Below are positions 53,509 to 61,614 of a stretch of DNA of 64,000 bases, piece by piece. How positions within the stretch are numbered: position 1 is the first letter of the stretch; every line of letters starts with the position of its first letter. The position numbers and the translations under genes were made by a program. Origin of the DNA: Xanthocytophaga flava (GTDB taxonomy: Bacteria; Bacteroidota; Bacteroidia; Cytophagales; 172606-1). Where the stretch lies: the NCBI RefSeq assembly GCF_030068545.1, contig NZ_JASJOR010000022.1, forward strand, positions 62,001 to 126,000, read 5' to 3'. The notes beneath the pieces were generated by a model. That model worked only from the letters and a program-made list of their open reading frames with translations, was not told the origin of the DNA and searched no databases.

Positions 53509-54405
53509 TCAGGAAGCATACTCCATACCTTTGAGGCGATTGGGTTTCAAATATATATACTCCCGACGAGCATCTATGATAATAGAAAAACGTTTTATAA
53601 TCTCACCTCCCAGCACGCTCATTTTCTGCCGACCGATAGCTCCTTCGAAAAATCCAACAGGCACGTTAGACAAGGTTTCATTGCCTATTTTTAGTTCAGG
53701 TAAAATAGCCTGTTTGGTTTTTACTACATTTCCATACGAATCTGTCAGCTTCTTTTCACTGGTAATTTTCAATTTCTCTCCCAGTTTATGTTCTCCAGTA
53801 AAGGCATCATCAAACAGAATAGCTCCGGAATAGCCGGAATGAATCAGAAATCGGTTAGTCAGTGTACTATCTCCTACTTTGCAGTTTGCCTCCAGAAACA
53901 TATAGTCATTCTCAAAAACCAGTTTGTGTTTTTTATATTTTTTACTCTTGGCAGGAAGACTTTCAGAAACTATCATTACCTGTTTCTCGAAATCCAGTTC
54001 AATCACCTTGTCTTTGAGTAAATCTATTCCAACTTTTCCATCTGTCTTTCGTCCGGAGTTTTTATTTTCCCAGAGAGGTAGATCTTTCCATGTCAGATCT
54101 CCTATCTGTAAAGTATTCTTCTCACTAAACCGGGCAGAGTTTACATCCCCACCCCAGCTCTTAATCCCTTCTGTCTTCTCCTGAAAAGTTATGGTTTTTA
54201 ATCTGGAAACTGCCTCTTCCGTTAATGTTACAAAATTCGCAGCAGAGTGAAACATCAGATTCACAGTATCTTTCTCATTCAAAATAGCCTTTACAGAGAT
54301 ATTGTTGTATTCTGTAAGCTGGAAAGGAATACTATGTACTTCTCCTTGTCCAAACAGGTTATAAGAAAGGCAATAACACAGAATCAGAGTACCTATTTTA
54401 CGCAT
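53509..54405 (-). CDS. retropepsin-like (pepsin/retroviral protease fold) secreted protein with changed active-site motifs
   Basis: 298 residues, ATG start. Signal peptide 1-20 (YNLFGQ end). Two lobes of the bacterial retropepsin-like type: first lobe KAILNEKDTVNLMFHSAANFVTLTEEAV, where D-T-G is H53-S-A; second lobe RFLIHSGYSGAILFDDAFTGE, where D-T-G is H189-S-G. FEKQVMIVSES and RREYIYLKPNRL flank. Both catalytic Asp of the pair are therefore His, so normal aspartyl-protease chemistry is unlikely. It may bind ligand or use another mechanism. First gene of the five-gene run; the frequent partner is unclear. Confidence 0.75.
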   Translation of the reverse strand: MRKIGTLILCYCLSYNLFGQGEVHSIPFQLTEYNNISVKAILNEKDTVNLMFHSAANFVTLTEEAVSRLKTITFQEKTEGIKSWGGDVNSARFSEKNTLQIGDLTWKDLPLWENKNSGRKTDGKVGIDLLKDKVIELDFEKQVMIVSESLPAKSKKYKKHKLVFENDYMFLEANCKVGDSTLTNRFLIHSGYSGAILFDDAFTGEHKLGEKLKITSEKKLTDSYGNVVKTKQAILPELKIGNETLSNVPVGFFEGAIGRQKMSVLGGEIIKRFSIIIDARREYIYLKPNRLKGMEYAS

Positions 54406-54674
54406 AAAGAGTGGGTATTAGATGTTGACAAAGGAAAAAATCAGACAATAGGTGAAATATGACTGTACACGGCTGAAGATAGACAAAAAGAAAATAGCGG
54501 CAATAAAACAATCACAGATATGGATAAACATCCACTATTCCGTTAAGAGTGGTTACATGAGTCATTTTAACTATTAGAGAAAAGATTATATAATCTCAAA
54601 ATAGTAATAATGCATTACCTATACTTTTCCTTAAAAGTAAGAATGACTCATGTACAAAATTGGAATCTCACCTA
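54406..54674. other. intergenic region
   Basis: 269 bases with no clear feature; promoter of the retropepsin-like operon should be here. Confidence 0.4.
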
Positions 54675-55067
54675 TTACCACCATTCCTTCATCCATGCCT
54701 TAGATACACGAAGAGCATCTTCATATTGATCAACAACAACAATTAGCTGATTGGAATGATCACTGTATTGAGTCAGGATGTTAATATTAGCGTCGGCTAA
54801 TCGCCGACAAAACAGTCCCAGTTGTCCTGGCACATCCTGTCTTAGCTTTTGAATAATTACCTCGTGAATAGTAACCACTTGTATCCCTACCTCTTCCAAT
54901 ACCTTCTTTGCCTGTTCAGCCTCCTCAACCAGAAAGTGTGCAACGGCATACTGTCCATTGTCAAATACGCCACCCCCTTCCAGACTGATTTTGTTTTTTC
55001 CTAATGTTTCACCTAGTAAAGCTAGCATGCCAACTTTGTTTTCCAGTTTAATTTCAATGTCTTTCAT
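54675..55067 (-). CDS. ACT-domain protein (two ACT domains)
   Basis: 130 residues, ATG start. Two ACT units: IEIKLENKVGMLALLGETLGKNKISLEGGGVFDNGQYAVAHFLVEE (4-50) and a second one (70-130, VPGQLGLFCRRLADANINILTQYSDHSNQLIVVVDQYEDALRVSK). Pattern KVGML/PGQLG at the ligand turns matches amino-acid-binding ACT domains. No catalytic domain is attached, so it is a small sensor or regulatory subunit. Located 9 bases after the monooxygenase stop on the same strand, so probably translated from the same transcript and controlled by the divergent ArsR regulator. Confidence 0.8.
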   Translation of the reverse strand: MKDIEIKLENKVGMLALLGETLGKNKISLEGGGVFDNGQYAVAHFLVEEAEQAKKVLEEVGIQVVTIHEVIIQKLRQDVPGQLGLFCRRLADANINILTQYSDHSNQLIVVVDQYEDALRVSKAWMKEWW

Positions 55068-55076
55068 AAAAGATAA

Positions 55077-55421
55077 TTAATGATGAATGGATTTACTATC
55101 TTCAGGTGCCTGTTGTCTATCTGTCATTCCGTAGTCTCTTATTACAGTGGCTACCCGTAACCGGTAGTTTTCAAAAACAGAGTCTCTGCCTTTTTTTTGA
55201 GCCATTCGATGTAGTTCCAGATTTCGCCATTGGGCAATACTCTCTTCATCCTGCCAGAAGGATAAGGACAATACTTTTTCGGGTTGTGTAATACTCTGAA
55301 ACCGCTCAATAGAGATAAAACCTTCTATCTTGCTTAATTCAGGCCGGAGTCTGGCGGCAATGTCCAGATACTCATCCCATTTGTCTTTTTCGGGAAATGC
55401 TTCAAATAGTACTGCGATCAT
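55077..55421 (-). CDS. antibiotic-biosynthesis-monooxygenase (ABM) family protein
   Basis: 114 residues from the ATG at 55421 (an in-frame TTG eight codons earlier is less likely). Dimeric ferredoxin-like fold of the ABM group: MIAVLFEAFPEKDKWDEYLDIAARLRPELSKIEGFISIERFQ, then EKVLSLSFWQDEESIAQWRNLELHRMAQKKG and FENYRLRVATVIRDYGM. Such small proteins either oxidise a polyphenol or heme-like ligand or just bind it. A -7 element TACGTTTG on the minus strand (55450-55443) gives a leader of about 15 bases. Operon with the ACT gene; divergent from the ArsR regulator. Confidence 0.85.
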   Translation of the reverse strand: MIAVLFEAFPEKDKWDEYLDIAARLRPELSKIEGFISIERFQSITQPEKVLSLSFWQDEESIAQWRNLELHRMAQKKGRDSVFENYRLRVATVIRDYGMTDRQQAPEDSKSIHH

Positions 55422-55442
55422 TTTCGGATTTGTTTGTTTGAG

Positions 55443-55468
55443 CAAACGTACAGGAATGGCTACATTTA
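55443..55468. promoter_or_regulatory. overlapping divergent promoters of the ABM operon and arsR-type gene
   Basis: Minus strand TACGTTTG (55450-55443) matches TAnnTTTG exactly; plus strand TACATTTA (55461-55468) is one base off. They lie within 26 bases, so a single bound regulator could block both. Confidence 0.5.
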
Positions 55469-55489
55469 CACTTCATCCTATACTGAACT

Positions 55490-56179
55490 ATGGATACAGA
55501 AGAAAGATTTGTGTTTATCTCAGGCTTATTGTGTGAACCCACCCGAGCCAGAATGTTATGGAGCCTATTAGATGGGCGAGCCTATACAGCCACTGAGCTA
55601 GCCAATGCTGCAGATATTTCAACGACATCTGCCAGCAATCATCTGTCCAGGTTGTTAGAGGCAGATATCCTGAAGGTAGAAACACAGGGACGACATCGGT
55701 ATTACAATTTTTTTAGCTCAGAAGTGGCTTATGTAGTAGAATCTCTGGCAAACCTTGCCAAAGCGGATAGATCTACAAAATCACCAAACGCAGCTCCTGG
55801 CAAAGGCATTCATTATTGTAGAACCTGCTATGATCATATGGCAGGTTACGTAGGGGTACAAATTACGGAGGCAATGGAAACAAAAGACTATTTGCAGAAG
55901 TCAGATTCAGTCTATTTGGTGACAGAAAAGGGCTGGGAATGGCTCTCACAGTTTAATATTACAGCTGATAATTTGCCAGCAACCCGTCGTCCTTTAACAC
56001 GTCAGTGTCTGGACTGGTCCGAACGACGTCCTCATCTGGCAGGTCAGTTAGGTGCTGTTTTATTGGAAAAAATGCTCCAGAAAGGATGGTTCAGGAAAGT
56101 CCAGTTTTCAAGAGAATTAGTAGTTACCTCACAAGGATCTCAATCTCTTTATGAGATATTGGGTATCACCTTGCAATAA
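55490..56179 (+). CDS. ArsR-family transcriptional regulator (large, CxxC)
   Basis: 229 residues, ATG start. N-terminal winged helix (about 8-75): FISGLLCEPTRARMLWSLLDGRAYTATELANAADISTTSASNHLSRLLEADILKVETQGRHRYYNF. A central motif HYCRTCYDHMAG (CxxC at about 109-112) is typical of this 220-residue ArsR group, and the C-terminal half (LDWSERRPHLAGQLGAVLLEKMLQKGWFRK) is also family-specific. Divergent from the ABM/ACT operon with overlapping promoters, so most likely a repressor of it that responds to a small ligand or oxidation. The Cys pair could bind metal. Confidence 0.88.
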   Translation: MDTEERFVFISGLLCEPTRARMLWSLLDGRAYTATELANAADISTTSASNHLSRLLEADILKVETQGRHRYYNFFSSEVAYVVESLANLAKADRSTKSPNAAPGKGIHYCRTCYDHMAGYVGVQITEAMETKDYLQKSDSVYLVTEKGWEWLSQFNITADNLPATRRPLTRQCLDWSERRPHLAGQLGAVLLEKMLQKGWFRKVQFSRELVVTSQGSQSLYEILGITLQ

Positions 56180-56191
56180 GTGACCAGCTAT

Positions 56192-56734
56192 TTAATCGCC
56201 ATCTACATGTAGTCTGTGCTGTCCACAGGTGAGGCACTGAAACAAATACCCAGCCAGAGGACCATCTTTTGTCAGGTGATTGATAATATATTCCGGTGAA
56301 TATTCCAGGTATTCAATATCGTGTTTAAGCTCCGCTAAGTAGGGCTTTATGGTTTCGCTATCTGCATATCCAATCAGCGCACAAGGCTCACCACAATGTG
56401 TTAACCATACTTCTGGTTGAAAGGAGTGATAGCCCGGTGTTTTTTCTGTTACTTCTATTATCAGTTCCTGAGCAATAGAAGGAGGTGGATCATTGGGATC
56501 TGGCGATACACCTTCAATACCCAGATAGTCATTAAACTCTCCGTTGTATTTTTCAGCAGCTTTACCATCTGCAATACACCAGGGACAGATATAGTCTGGC
56601 TTATGAATGCTATAAAAAGAGCCAGTATATTTCAGGTTCCGGTGTTCATTGCAGATAGAACAAACTCCATCAATGCGGTCAAATACACCCAGCTTATAGG
56701 CATTCGGGCTATACTTAAACACAGGTAATTCCAT
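56192..56734 (-). CDS. CbrC family protein (UPF0167)
   Basis: 180 residues, ATG start. Opens MELPVFKYSPNAYKLGVF, typical of CbrC. Three Cys pairs: C25/C28 (CSIC), C50/C53 (CPWC) and C167/C170 (CLTC), plus HHLTK-like and late CGQHRLHVDGD. The Cys pairs probably hold a zinc. The family includes the colicin E2 tolerance protein CbrC of E. coli; its molecular role is unknown. Last gene of a three-gene minus-strand unit, 26 bases after the lipoprotein gene. Convergent with the arsR-type gene, with only 12 bases between the stops. Confidence 0.88.
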   Translation of the reverse strand: MELPVFKYSPNAYKLGVFDRIDGVCSICNEHRNLKYTGSFYSIHKPDYICPWCIADGKAAEKYNGEFNDYLGIEGVSPDPNDPPPSIAQELIIEVTEKTPGYHSFQPEVWLTHCGEPCALIGYADSETIKPYLAELKHDIEYLEYSPEYIINHLTKDGPLAGYLFQCLTCGQHRLHVDGD

Positions 56735-56760
56735 ATGTATTTTTGGCTGCTACCACAGTC

Positions 56761-57261
56761 TTATTGAAAATAGTTCTCATACTCCTCTTTGATCATGGTC
56801 ATGTCAACATCTTTCACCTTCTTATTCGGATCAAAAAAATAAATGCTCCAGAGAGCAGGTAACGTATCCAACGCCACTATTTGCTGTGATTTATTACTAT
56901 ACATAAATTTTACGAACTTCTTTCCCTGTATATCAAGCGTCGCAATCTTCATACTATCCAGAAAGTCGCGGGCATTACTCATATAAAACATATAATCGTC
57001 TGCTCCCACATAAAAATTTTCTTCTCCCAGTTCTTTCTTACTTTTCTCTATTTGTATCGTATCTGGCGAAATAAATAACGCAACTCTCTTGTCTATCACC
57101 ACTGTATCTGCATGTCCCTGCACATTTTGTACAAGTAGTGTATCTTTACTATCTATCTGGCCTAAATCTATGGTGTCCTTTGTCTGGCTAGTAGTACAAC
57201 CCACACCCATCAGACAACATAACAGCAAATATTTCATACAAGGCTTTGACTTATTTTTCAT
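56761..57261 (-). CDS. hypothetical lipoprotein
   Basis: 166 residues from the ATG at 57261; an ATG at 57237 gives MKYLLLCCLMGVGCTTS, a tight lipoprotein signal, and may be the real start. The lipid Cys is in MGVGC. The mature part is unassigned, rich in Asp and Lys (TVVIDKRVALFISPDTIQIEKSKKELGEENFYVGADDYMFYMSNARDFLDSM). Anchored to the membrane outside the cytoplasm. It lies 8 bases after the amine oxidase gene and 26 before the CbrC gene, so all three probably share a transcript. The role in relation to the oxidase is unknown. Confidence 0.65.
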   Translation of the reverse strand: MKNKSKPCMKYLLLCCLMGVGCTTSQTKDTIDLGQIDSKDTLLVQNVQGHADTVVIDKRVALFISPDTIQIEKSKKELGEENFYVGADDYMFYMSNARDFLDSMKIATLDIQGKKFVKFMYSNKSQQIVALDTLPALWSIYFFDPNKKVKDVDMTMIKEEYENYFQ

Positions 57262-57269
57262 TCAGAATC

Positions 57270-58574
57270 CTAACTTTTTACTATCCGGTGTGCAACAGCC
57301 AGTCCACTGGCAAATGCGGCTTCTACCGTTCCCATAGCAGGACCATCATATAAAGCTTCTCCGGCAAAAAACAATGTATCTTCTACTGGCTCAGATACTA
57401 TTTTTAATGCCTCTTTGCTCTCAACAGTAGCATAGGCATAGGCACCACGTGTCAAAGGGTCTATTGTCCAGTTAGTTATTTCTTCCGCAACTAGTTGTTC
57501 CTCTAGTACAGCTGATGAGGTACCAAACAGATAAGCTAATGTATCTATAGCCAGTGTCATTAACTGTTCCTTAGTATATGTCTGATAGGAAACAGCTTTG
57601 GGACCAGCTAGCCAGCCACAGAGTACAGGAGCTTTTTGAGGAGATTGAGTCCACCAGGTTGGAATGTTTGCGTCGGAAAACAAAAAACCCAGTTCAGACA
57701 TTTTCTGTACAGGTAACGGATTCTCTTTCTCCCAGAATGCAGACTGAAATTCCAGGACAAACTTTATGACAGCCCCAAAGCCCATTTGCTGAAAGGCAGA
57801 TCGAACTGCTGGAATCTCAGGCTTTATATGAATGGTTCCAGTACTATTTGGTTCAGCCTGCCATACACCTAGTGGCAACGTAAAAATGATCCGAGAGGCA
57901 TGCACTGTTTTTTCATTGCTTGTCTGTACCTCTACATGTCCTTTACGCCAGCTTACATGGGTTACCAATGCATTGAGGGAAATTTCTCCACCCTGTTTTT
58001 CGCAATCTATTGCAAGGAAATCGAGTAGCTTACTATATCCTGCTGGCATACGGTATTGTGGTGCTTCATTTTCTTCTGACCATTCTTCACGCAAAGCCAA
58101 TGTACTCGCCTTTGACGTTTCTGCTGCATCATAGCCTTCTACAAAACCGGTAACAGATTCTCTTAGCCCTTTATATTCTTCATCTGGAAAGTGTGTCTCC
58201 AGAAATTGCCCGATGGGTTCATCTATTGTTAGCTGACTCATCTTTTCCAGCAGCAAATCCCATTCTTCAATCGAAGACGAATCACTTTGCCGGACCTTCC
58301 CCTCTTCTACCCTCCAGGCAGATCCTTCCATCTCCAGATACTCCAATCCGGCTTCTTTCAGCAAACCCAGAGAAACAGGCAAGTCACCATGCACAAATTC
58401 AGCGCCTGTTTCTACAGGAATACTAAACCCAGCTTTTTGTATAGTATGAATGCGTCCTCCAATCCGATCTCTTGCCTCCAATACTCTTACCTTCTTTCCA
58501 GCACGAGCCAACTCACGTGCAGCCAGTAAACCAGATGCACCTGCACCAATAATTACTACATCATATGAACTCAT
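57270..58574 (-). CDS. FAD-dependent amine oxidase (flavin monoamine oxidase family)
   Basis: 434 residues, ATG start. Dinucleotide-binding VVIIGAGASGLLAARELARAGKKVRVLEARDRIGGRIHT at 6-45, with the GG doublet typical of flavin amine oxidases. Late signatures: FTLPLGVWQ, AYAYATVESKEA and the C-terminal FAGEALYDGPAMGTVEAAFASGLAVAHRI, which binds FAD. Oxidises a primary or secondary amine with O2 to imine plus H2O2; the substrate (amino acid, polyamine, other) is not apparent. No signal peptide. First gene of a three-gene minus unit with a lipoprotein and a CbrC protein. Confidence 0.92.
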   Translation of the reverse strand: MSSYDVVIIGAGASGLLAARELARAGKKVRVLEARDRIGGRIHTIQKAGFSIPVETGAEFVHGDLPVSLGLLKEAGLEYLEMEGSAWRVEEGKVRQSDSSSIEEWDLLLEKMSQLTIDEPIGQFLETHFPDEEYKGLRESVTGFVEGYDAAETSKASTLALREEWSEENEAPQYRMPAGYSKLLDFLAIDCEKQGGEISLNALVTHVSWRKGHVEVQTSNEKTVHASRIIFTLPLGVWQAEPNSTGTIHIKPEIPAVRSAFQQMGFGAVIKFVLEFQSAFWEKENPLPVQKMSELGFLFSDANIPTWWTQSPQKAPVLCGWLAGPKAVSYQTYTKEQLMTLAIDTLAYLFGTSSAVLEEQLVAEEITNWTIDPLTRGAYAYATVESKEALKIVSEPVEDTLFFAGEALYDGPAMGTVEAAFASGLAVAHRIVKS

Positions 58575-58798
58575 AAATGATAATCGTCAACAATTTATAT
58601 AAATTTGAATTTATTTGAGTAGAAATAGCCTTTTACTTCGTTTATATAGGACATATCTACAGAAACAACTAAAATAATAAATCTACCAGATTCTGGTTTT
58701 ATTCACTCTTATACACACAATATATTGTGAATACAAACAAGATGGTTTTATTTTACTATTCCAAGGATAGGCATATAACTTAATTATCCCTAAACTAT

Positions 58799-60700
58799 AT
58801 GAAAAAAATCGCTTACTGTACTCTTCTTCTCTTTTTCAGCCTGTGTGCCTCATTGCAGGCCCAGACCTATTCGATTATACCTGAGCCTGTCAGTCTTCAA
58901 TCTACCTCCGGTATTTTTTCACTCTCTTCAGGTACCACCTTGGTTGCATCCAATAACGCGGAAGCCCGTAAAGTAGCTACCTATTTCAGCGACAAAATAA
59001 AACCAGCGACAGGACTTAATTTAAAAACAGCAGAATCTGCTTCTGGTTCCAAAATAACATTTCTGCTCAATACAAAACCGGATGCAGCAATTAAACCAGA
59101 TGGCTACCTGCTGGATGTCACCCCTACAGAAGTTACCATCAAAGCAAATCAGCCTGCCGGATTATTTTATGGTGTCCAGACTCTTCTGCAGCTATTACCC
59201 AAAGAGATTGAAAGCAAAACAGCTGTAAGTGGCATTAACTGGCAGATTCCCGGAGTAAGCATCAGTGATTATCCCCGTTTTGCATGGAGAGGTATTATGC
59301 TGGACGTAAGCCGCCACTTCTTCCCTAAAGAATACGTCAAAGCCTATATAGATCAATTGGTACGTTACAAATACAACGTATTTCACTGGCACCTGACAGA
59401 TGACAACGGCTGGCGAATTGAAATCAAAAGTTATCCAAAGCTAACAGAAGTAGGTGCCTGGCGAGTAGAACGTACAGGATATTTTGGAGATCGCAAAGCC
59501 CAACAGGAAGGGGAAAAACCTACCTATGGAGGTTTTTATACACAGGAAGACATCAAAGAGATCGTAAAATATGCGCAGGACCGTCATGTTACCATTGTCC
59601 CGGAAGTAGATGTACCAGGGCATAGTATGGCAGCTATTGCAGCCTATCCCTGGTTGTCCTGCACCAAAAATGCTAACACCAAAGTAAACCCCGGAACCAA
59701 GTTTTCCGAATGGTATGGAAACGGAAAGTTCAAGATGCTGGAAGACAATACACTAAATCCTTCTGATGAAAAAGTGTACGAGTTTCTGGATAAAGTATTT
59801 GGTGAAATTGCCACTTTATTTCCAGGTACATATATCCATATGGGAGGAGATGAATGTTATCATGGTTTCTGGGAGAAAGATCCAGGTTGTCAGGCCCTGA
59901 TGAAAAAACAAGGATTAAAAACACTGGAAGAATTGCAAAGTTATTTTGTAAAACGGGTTGAAAAGATCATAGAGAAAAAAGGCAAAAAACTGATTGGCTG
60001 GGATGAAATTCTGGAAGGTGGATTGGCTCCCAATGCAGCTGTCATGAGTTGGAGAAGTGTACAGGGTGGAATTCAGGCAGCCAAACTGAAACATCCGGTT
60101 GTAATGAGTCCGGTGCAGTATGCTTATCTGGATTATATGCAAGGAGATATATCTACAGAGATCCGTATCTATAGCACACTGCGTCTGAAAACATCCTATG
60201 ACTGGAACCCTGTTCCTGCGGGTGTAGATTCAACCTACATCTTGGGAGGACAAGGCAACCTGTGGACAGAACAAGTGCCAACTTCCCGTCACGTAGAATA
60301 TATGACATATCCCAGAGCCTGGGCCTTGTCCGAAGTATATTGGTCTCCGAAAAACAAAAAAAACTGGGATGGTTTTACCAAACGGGTAGAAAATCACTTT
60401 AGTCGGGCAGATCTGGCAGAGGTCAAATATGCCACCACTATATATGATCCTATCTTCAAAATTCAGAAAAACAGTGCGGGAAAAATTGTAGTGGATTTGA
60501 GTACAGAACTTAGCGGACTAGACATCTATTATACTACAGACAATACATTTCCGGATAAGTTCTCCAACAAGTATAGTAAACCTGTTGAACTGCCTGACGG
60601 AACGGATATTTTTCGGGTAATCACCTACCGGGATGGCAAGCCACTAGGTAAACAAATTACTATCAAGGCAGAAGATCTTGAAAAAAGAGCCAAGAAATAA
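58799..60700 (+). CDS. GH20 beta-N-acetylhexosaminidase (second copy)
   Basis: 633 residues, ATG start. Signal peptide 1-22 (ASLQAQ). GH20b domain (about 25-155), TIM barrel (about 160-520) with FAWRGIMLDVSRHFF, VFHWHLTDDNGWRIEIKSYP and the catalytic pair D351-E352 in HMGGDECYH. A short CHB_HEX_C-like module closes the protein (LDIYYTTDNTFPDKFSNKYSKPVEL, about 570-625). Without the PA14 domain of the copy at 39138. Removes terminal N-acetylhexosamine from chitin oligomers, glycans or peptidoglycan fragments in the periplasm or outside. Single gene with its own terminator. Confidence 0.95.
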   Translation: MKKIAYCTLLLFFSLCASLQAQTYSIIPEPVSLQSTSGIFSLSSGTTLVASNNAEARKVATYFSDKIKPATGLNLKTAESASGSKITFLLNTKPDAAIKPDGYLLDVTPTEVTIKANQPAGLFYGVQTLLQLLPKEIESKTAVSGINWQIPGVSISDYPRFAWRGIMLDVSRHFFPKEYVKAYIDQLVRYKYNVFHWHLTDDNGWRIEIKSYPKLTEVGAWRVERTGYFGDRKAQQEGEKPTYGGFYTQEDIKEIVKYAQDRHVTIVPEVDVPGHSMAAIAAYPWLSCTKNANTKVNPGTKFSEWYGNGKFKMLEDNTLNPSDEKVYEFLDKVFGEIATLFPGTYIHMGGDECYHGFWEKDPGCQALMKKQGLKTLEELQSYFVKRVEKIIEKKGKKLIGWDEILEGGLAPNAAVMSWRSVQGGIQAAKLKHPVVMSPVQYAYLDYMQGDISTEIRIYSTLRLKTSYDWNPVPAGVDSTYILGGQGNLWTEQVPTSRHVEYMTYPRAWALSEVYWSPKNKKNWDGFTKRVENHFSRADLAEVKYATTIYDPIFKIQKNSAGKIVVDLSTELSGLDIYYTTDNTFPDKFSNKYSKPVELPDGTDIFRVITYRDGKPLGKQITIKAEDLEKRAKK

Positions 60701-60701
60701 T

Positions 60702-60737
60702 AAAAAAGAGGTCTGGATTTTACCAGACCTCTTTTTT
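60702..60737. terminator. bidirectional terminator, GH20 gene / transglutaminase gene
   Basis: 15-bp perfect stem AAAAAAGAGGTCTGG / CCAGACCTCTTTTTT with a 6-base loop. Its right arm touches the transglutaminase stop. Confidence 0.9.
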
Positions 60738-61614
60738 ATTCCAGTGATAATACATCCACAGCTACCTTCAGTGTATGTTTGCCGGCGCTAAAGATAATCC
60801 CCTTAAGTGGAGGAACATCACTGTAATCACGTCCCCAAGCAGTAGTAATATGGCGTTCTTGCGGAATCATATCATTGGTTGGATCAAAATCACACCATCC
60901 TAAATCCGGAATATAAACAGAAATCCAGGCATGAGAGGCATCTGATCCTTGTAGCTTAGGTTTATCAGGAGGTGGCAGTGTTTCCAGATATCCACTCACA
61001 TAACGAGCTGCAAACCCCATACTCCGAATACAGGCAATTGCCAGATGAGATATATCCTGACATACACCTTTCTTTTCACGTAATACTGTTTTAATAGGTG
61101 TATTTATAGTTGTAGACTCAGGTACATATTTAATGGTAGTAAACAACTTGTGACACAACATTTTCAAACTGTCAAACAATGATTGGTTATTCGGAAAACA
61201 ATCTTTGGCAAAAGCCTTGATTTCTTCGTCCCAGAATACATACGGACTTGGCAGCATAAATTGTAACAACTGTATCTTCAAGGCTGTACTTGTCCAGCAT
61301 TCCTCTCTAGCTCTGGCACATGTCATATCCGTAGCGAACAGTGACAAATCATTGCCCAACGGAAAACGATCTATCTGACTGGTTGTCAAAACAGTCAGTT
61401 CTGTGTGAAGCGAATGAATGGAAAAGTAGTGCACTGTATTTCCAAAGAAATCGGTGCGGGCAACAATCTCTGTAGGCTTTGGAGTGATCTTTATGGTAAA
61501 ATCAGCGCATAACTGATTAGGTAACGTACGAGGTGTAAGACAAGCCAGACTATGATAAATATTTACCGGCTCCTTATACTCATAATGCGTAATATGGATA
61601 AGGTTATATTTCAT
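60736..61614 (-). CDS. transglutaminase-like cysteine peptidase family protein
   Basis: 292 residues, ATG start. N-terminal beta domain (bacterial transglutaminase N, about 2-90: LIHITHYEYKEPVNIYHSLACLTPR), then the transglutaminase core with the triad C185 (KKGVCQDISHLAIACIR), H228 (GSDASHAWISVYIP) and D244 in CDFDPTND. Its start overlaps the 3' end of the ATP-grasp gene by 11 bases, so the two are translationally coupled. Such transglutaminase genes commonly accompany circularly permuted ATP-grasp and alpha-E proteins; the cluster is thought to make or process a peptide-like modification. Cytoplasmic. Confidence 0.92.
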   Translation of the reverse strand: MKYNLIHITHYEYKEPVNIYHSLACLTPRTLPNQLCADFTIKITPKPTEIVARTDFFGNTVHYFSIHSLHTELTVLTTSQIDRFPLGNDLSLFATDMTCARAREECWTSTALKIQLLQFMLPSPYVFWDEEIKAFAKDCFPNNQSLFDSLKMLCHKLFTTIKYVPESTTINTPIKTVLREKKGVCQDISHLAIACIRSMGFAARYVSGYLETLPPPDKPKLQGSDASHAWISVYIPDLGWCDFDPTNDMIPQERHITTAWGRDYSDVPPLKGIIFSAGKHTLKVAVDVLSLE

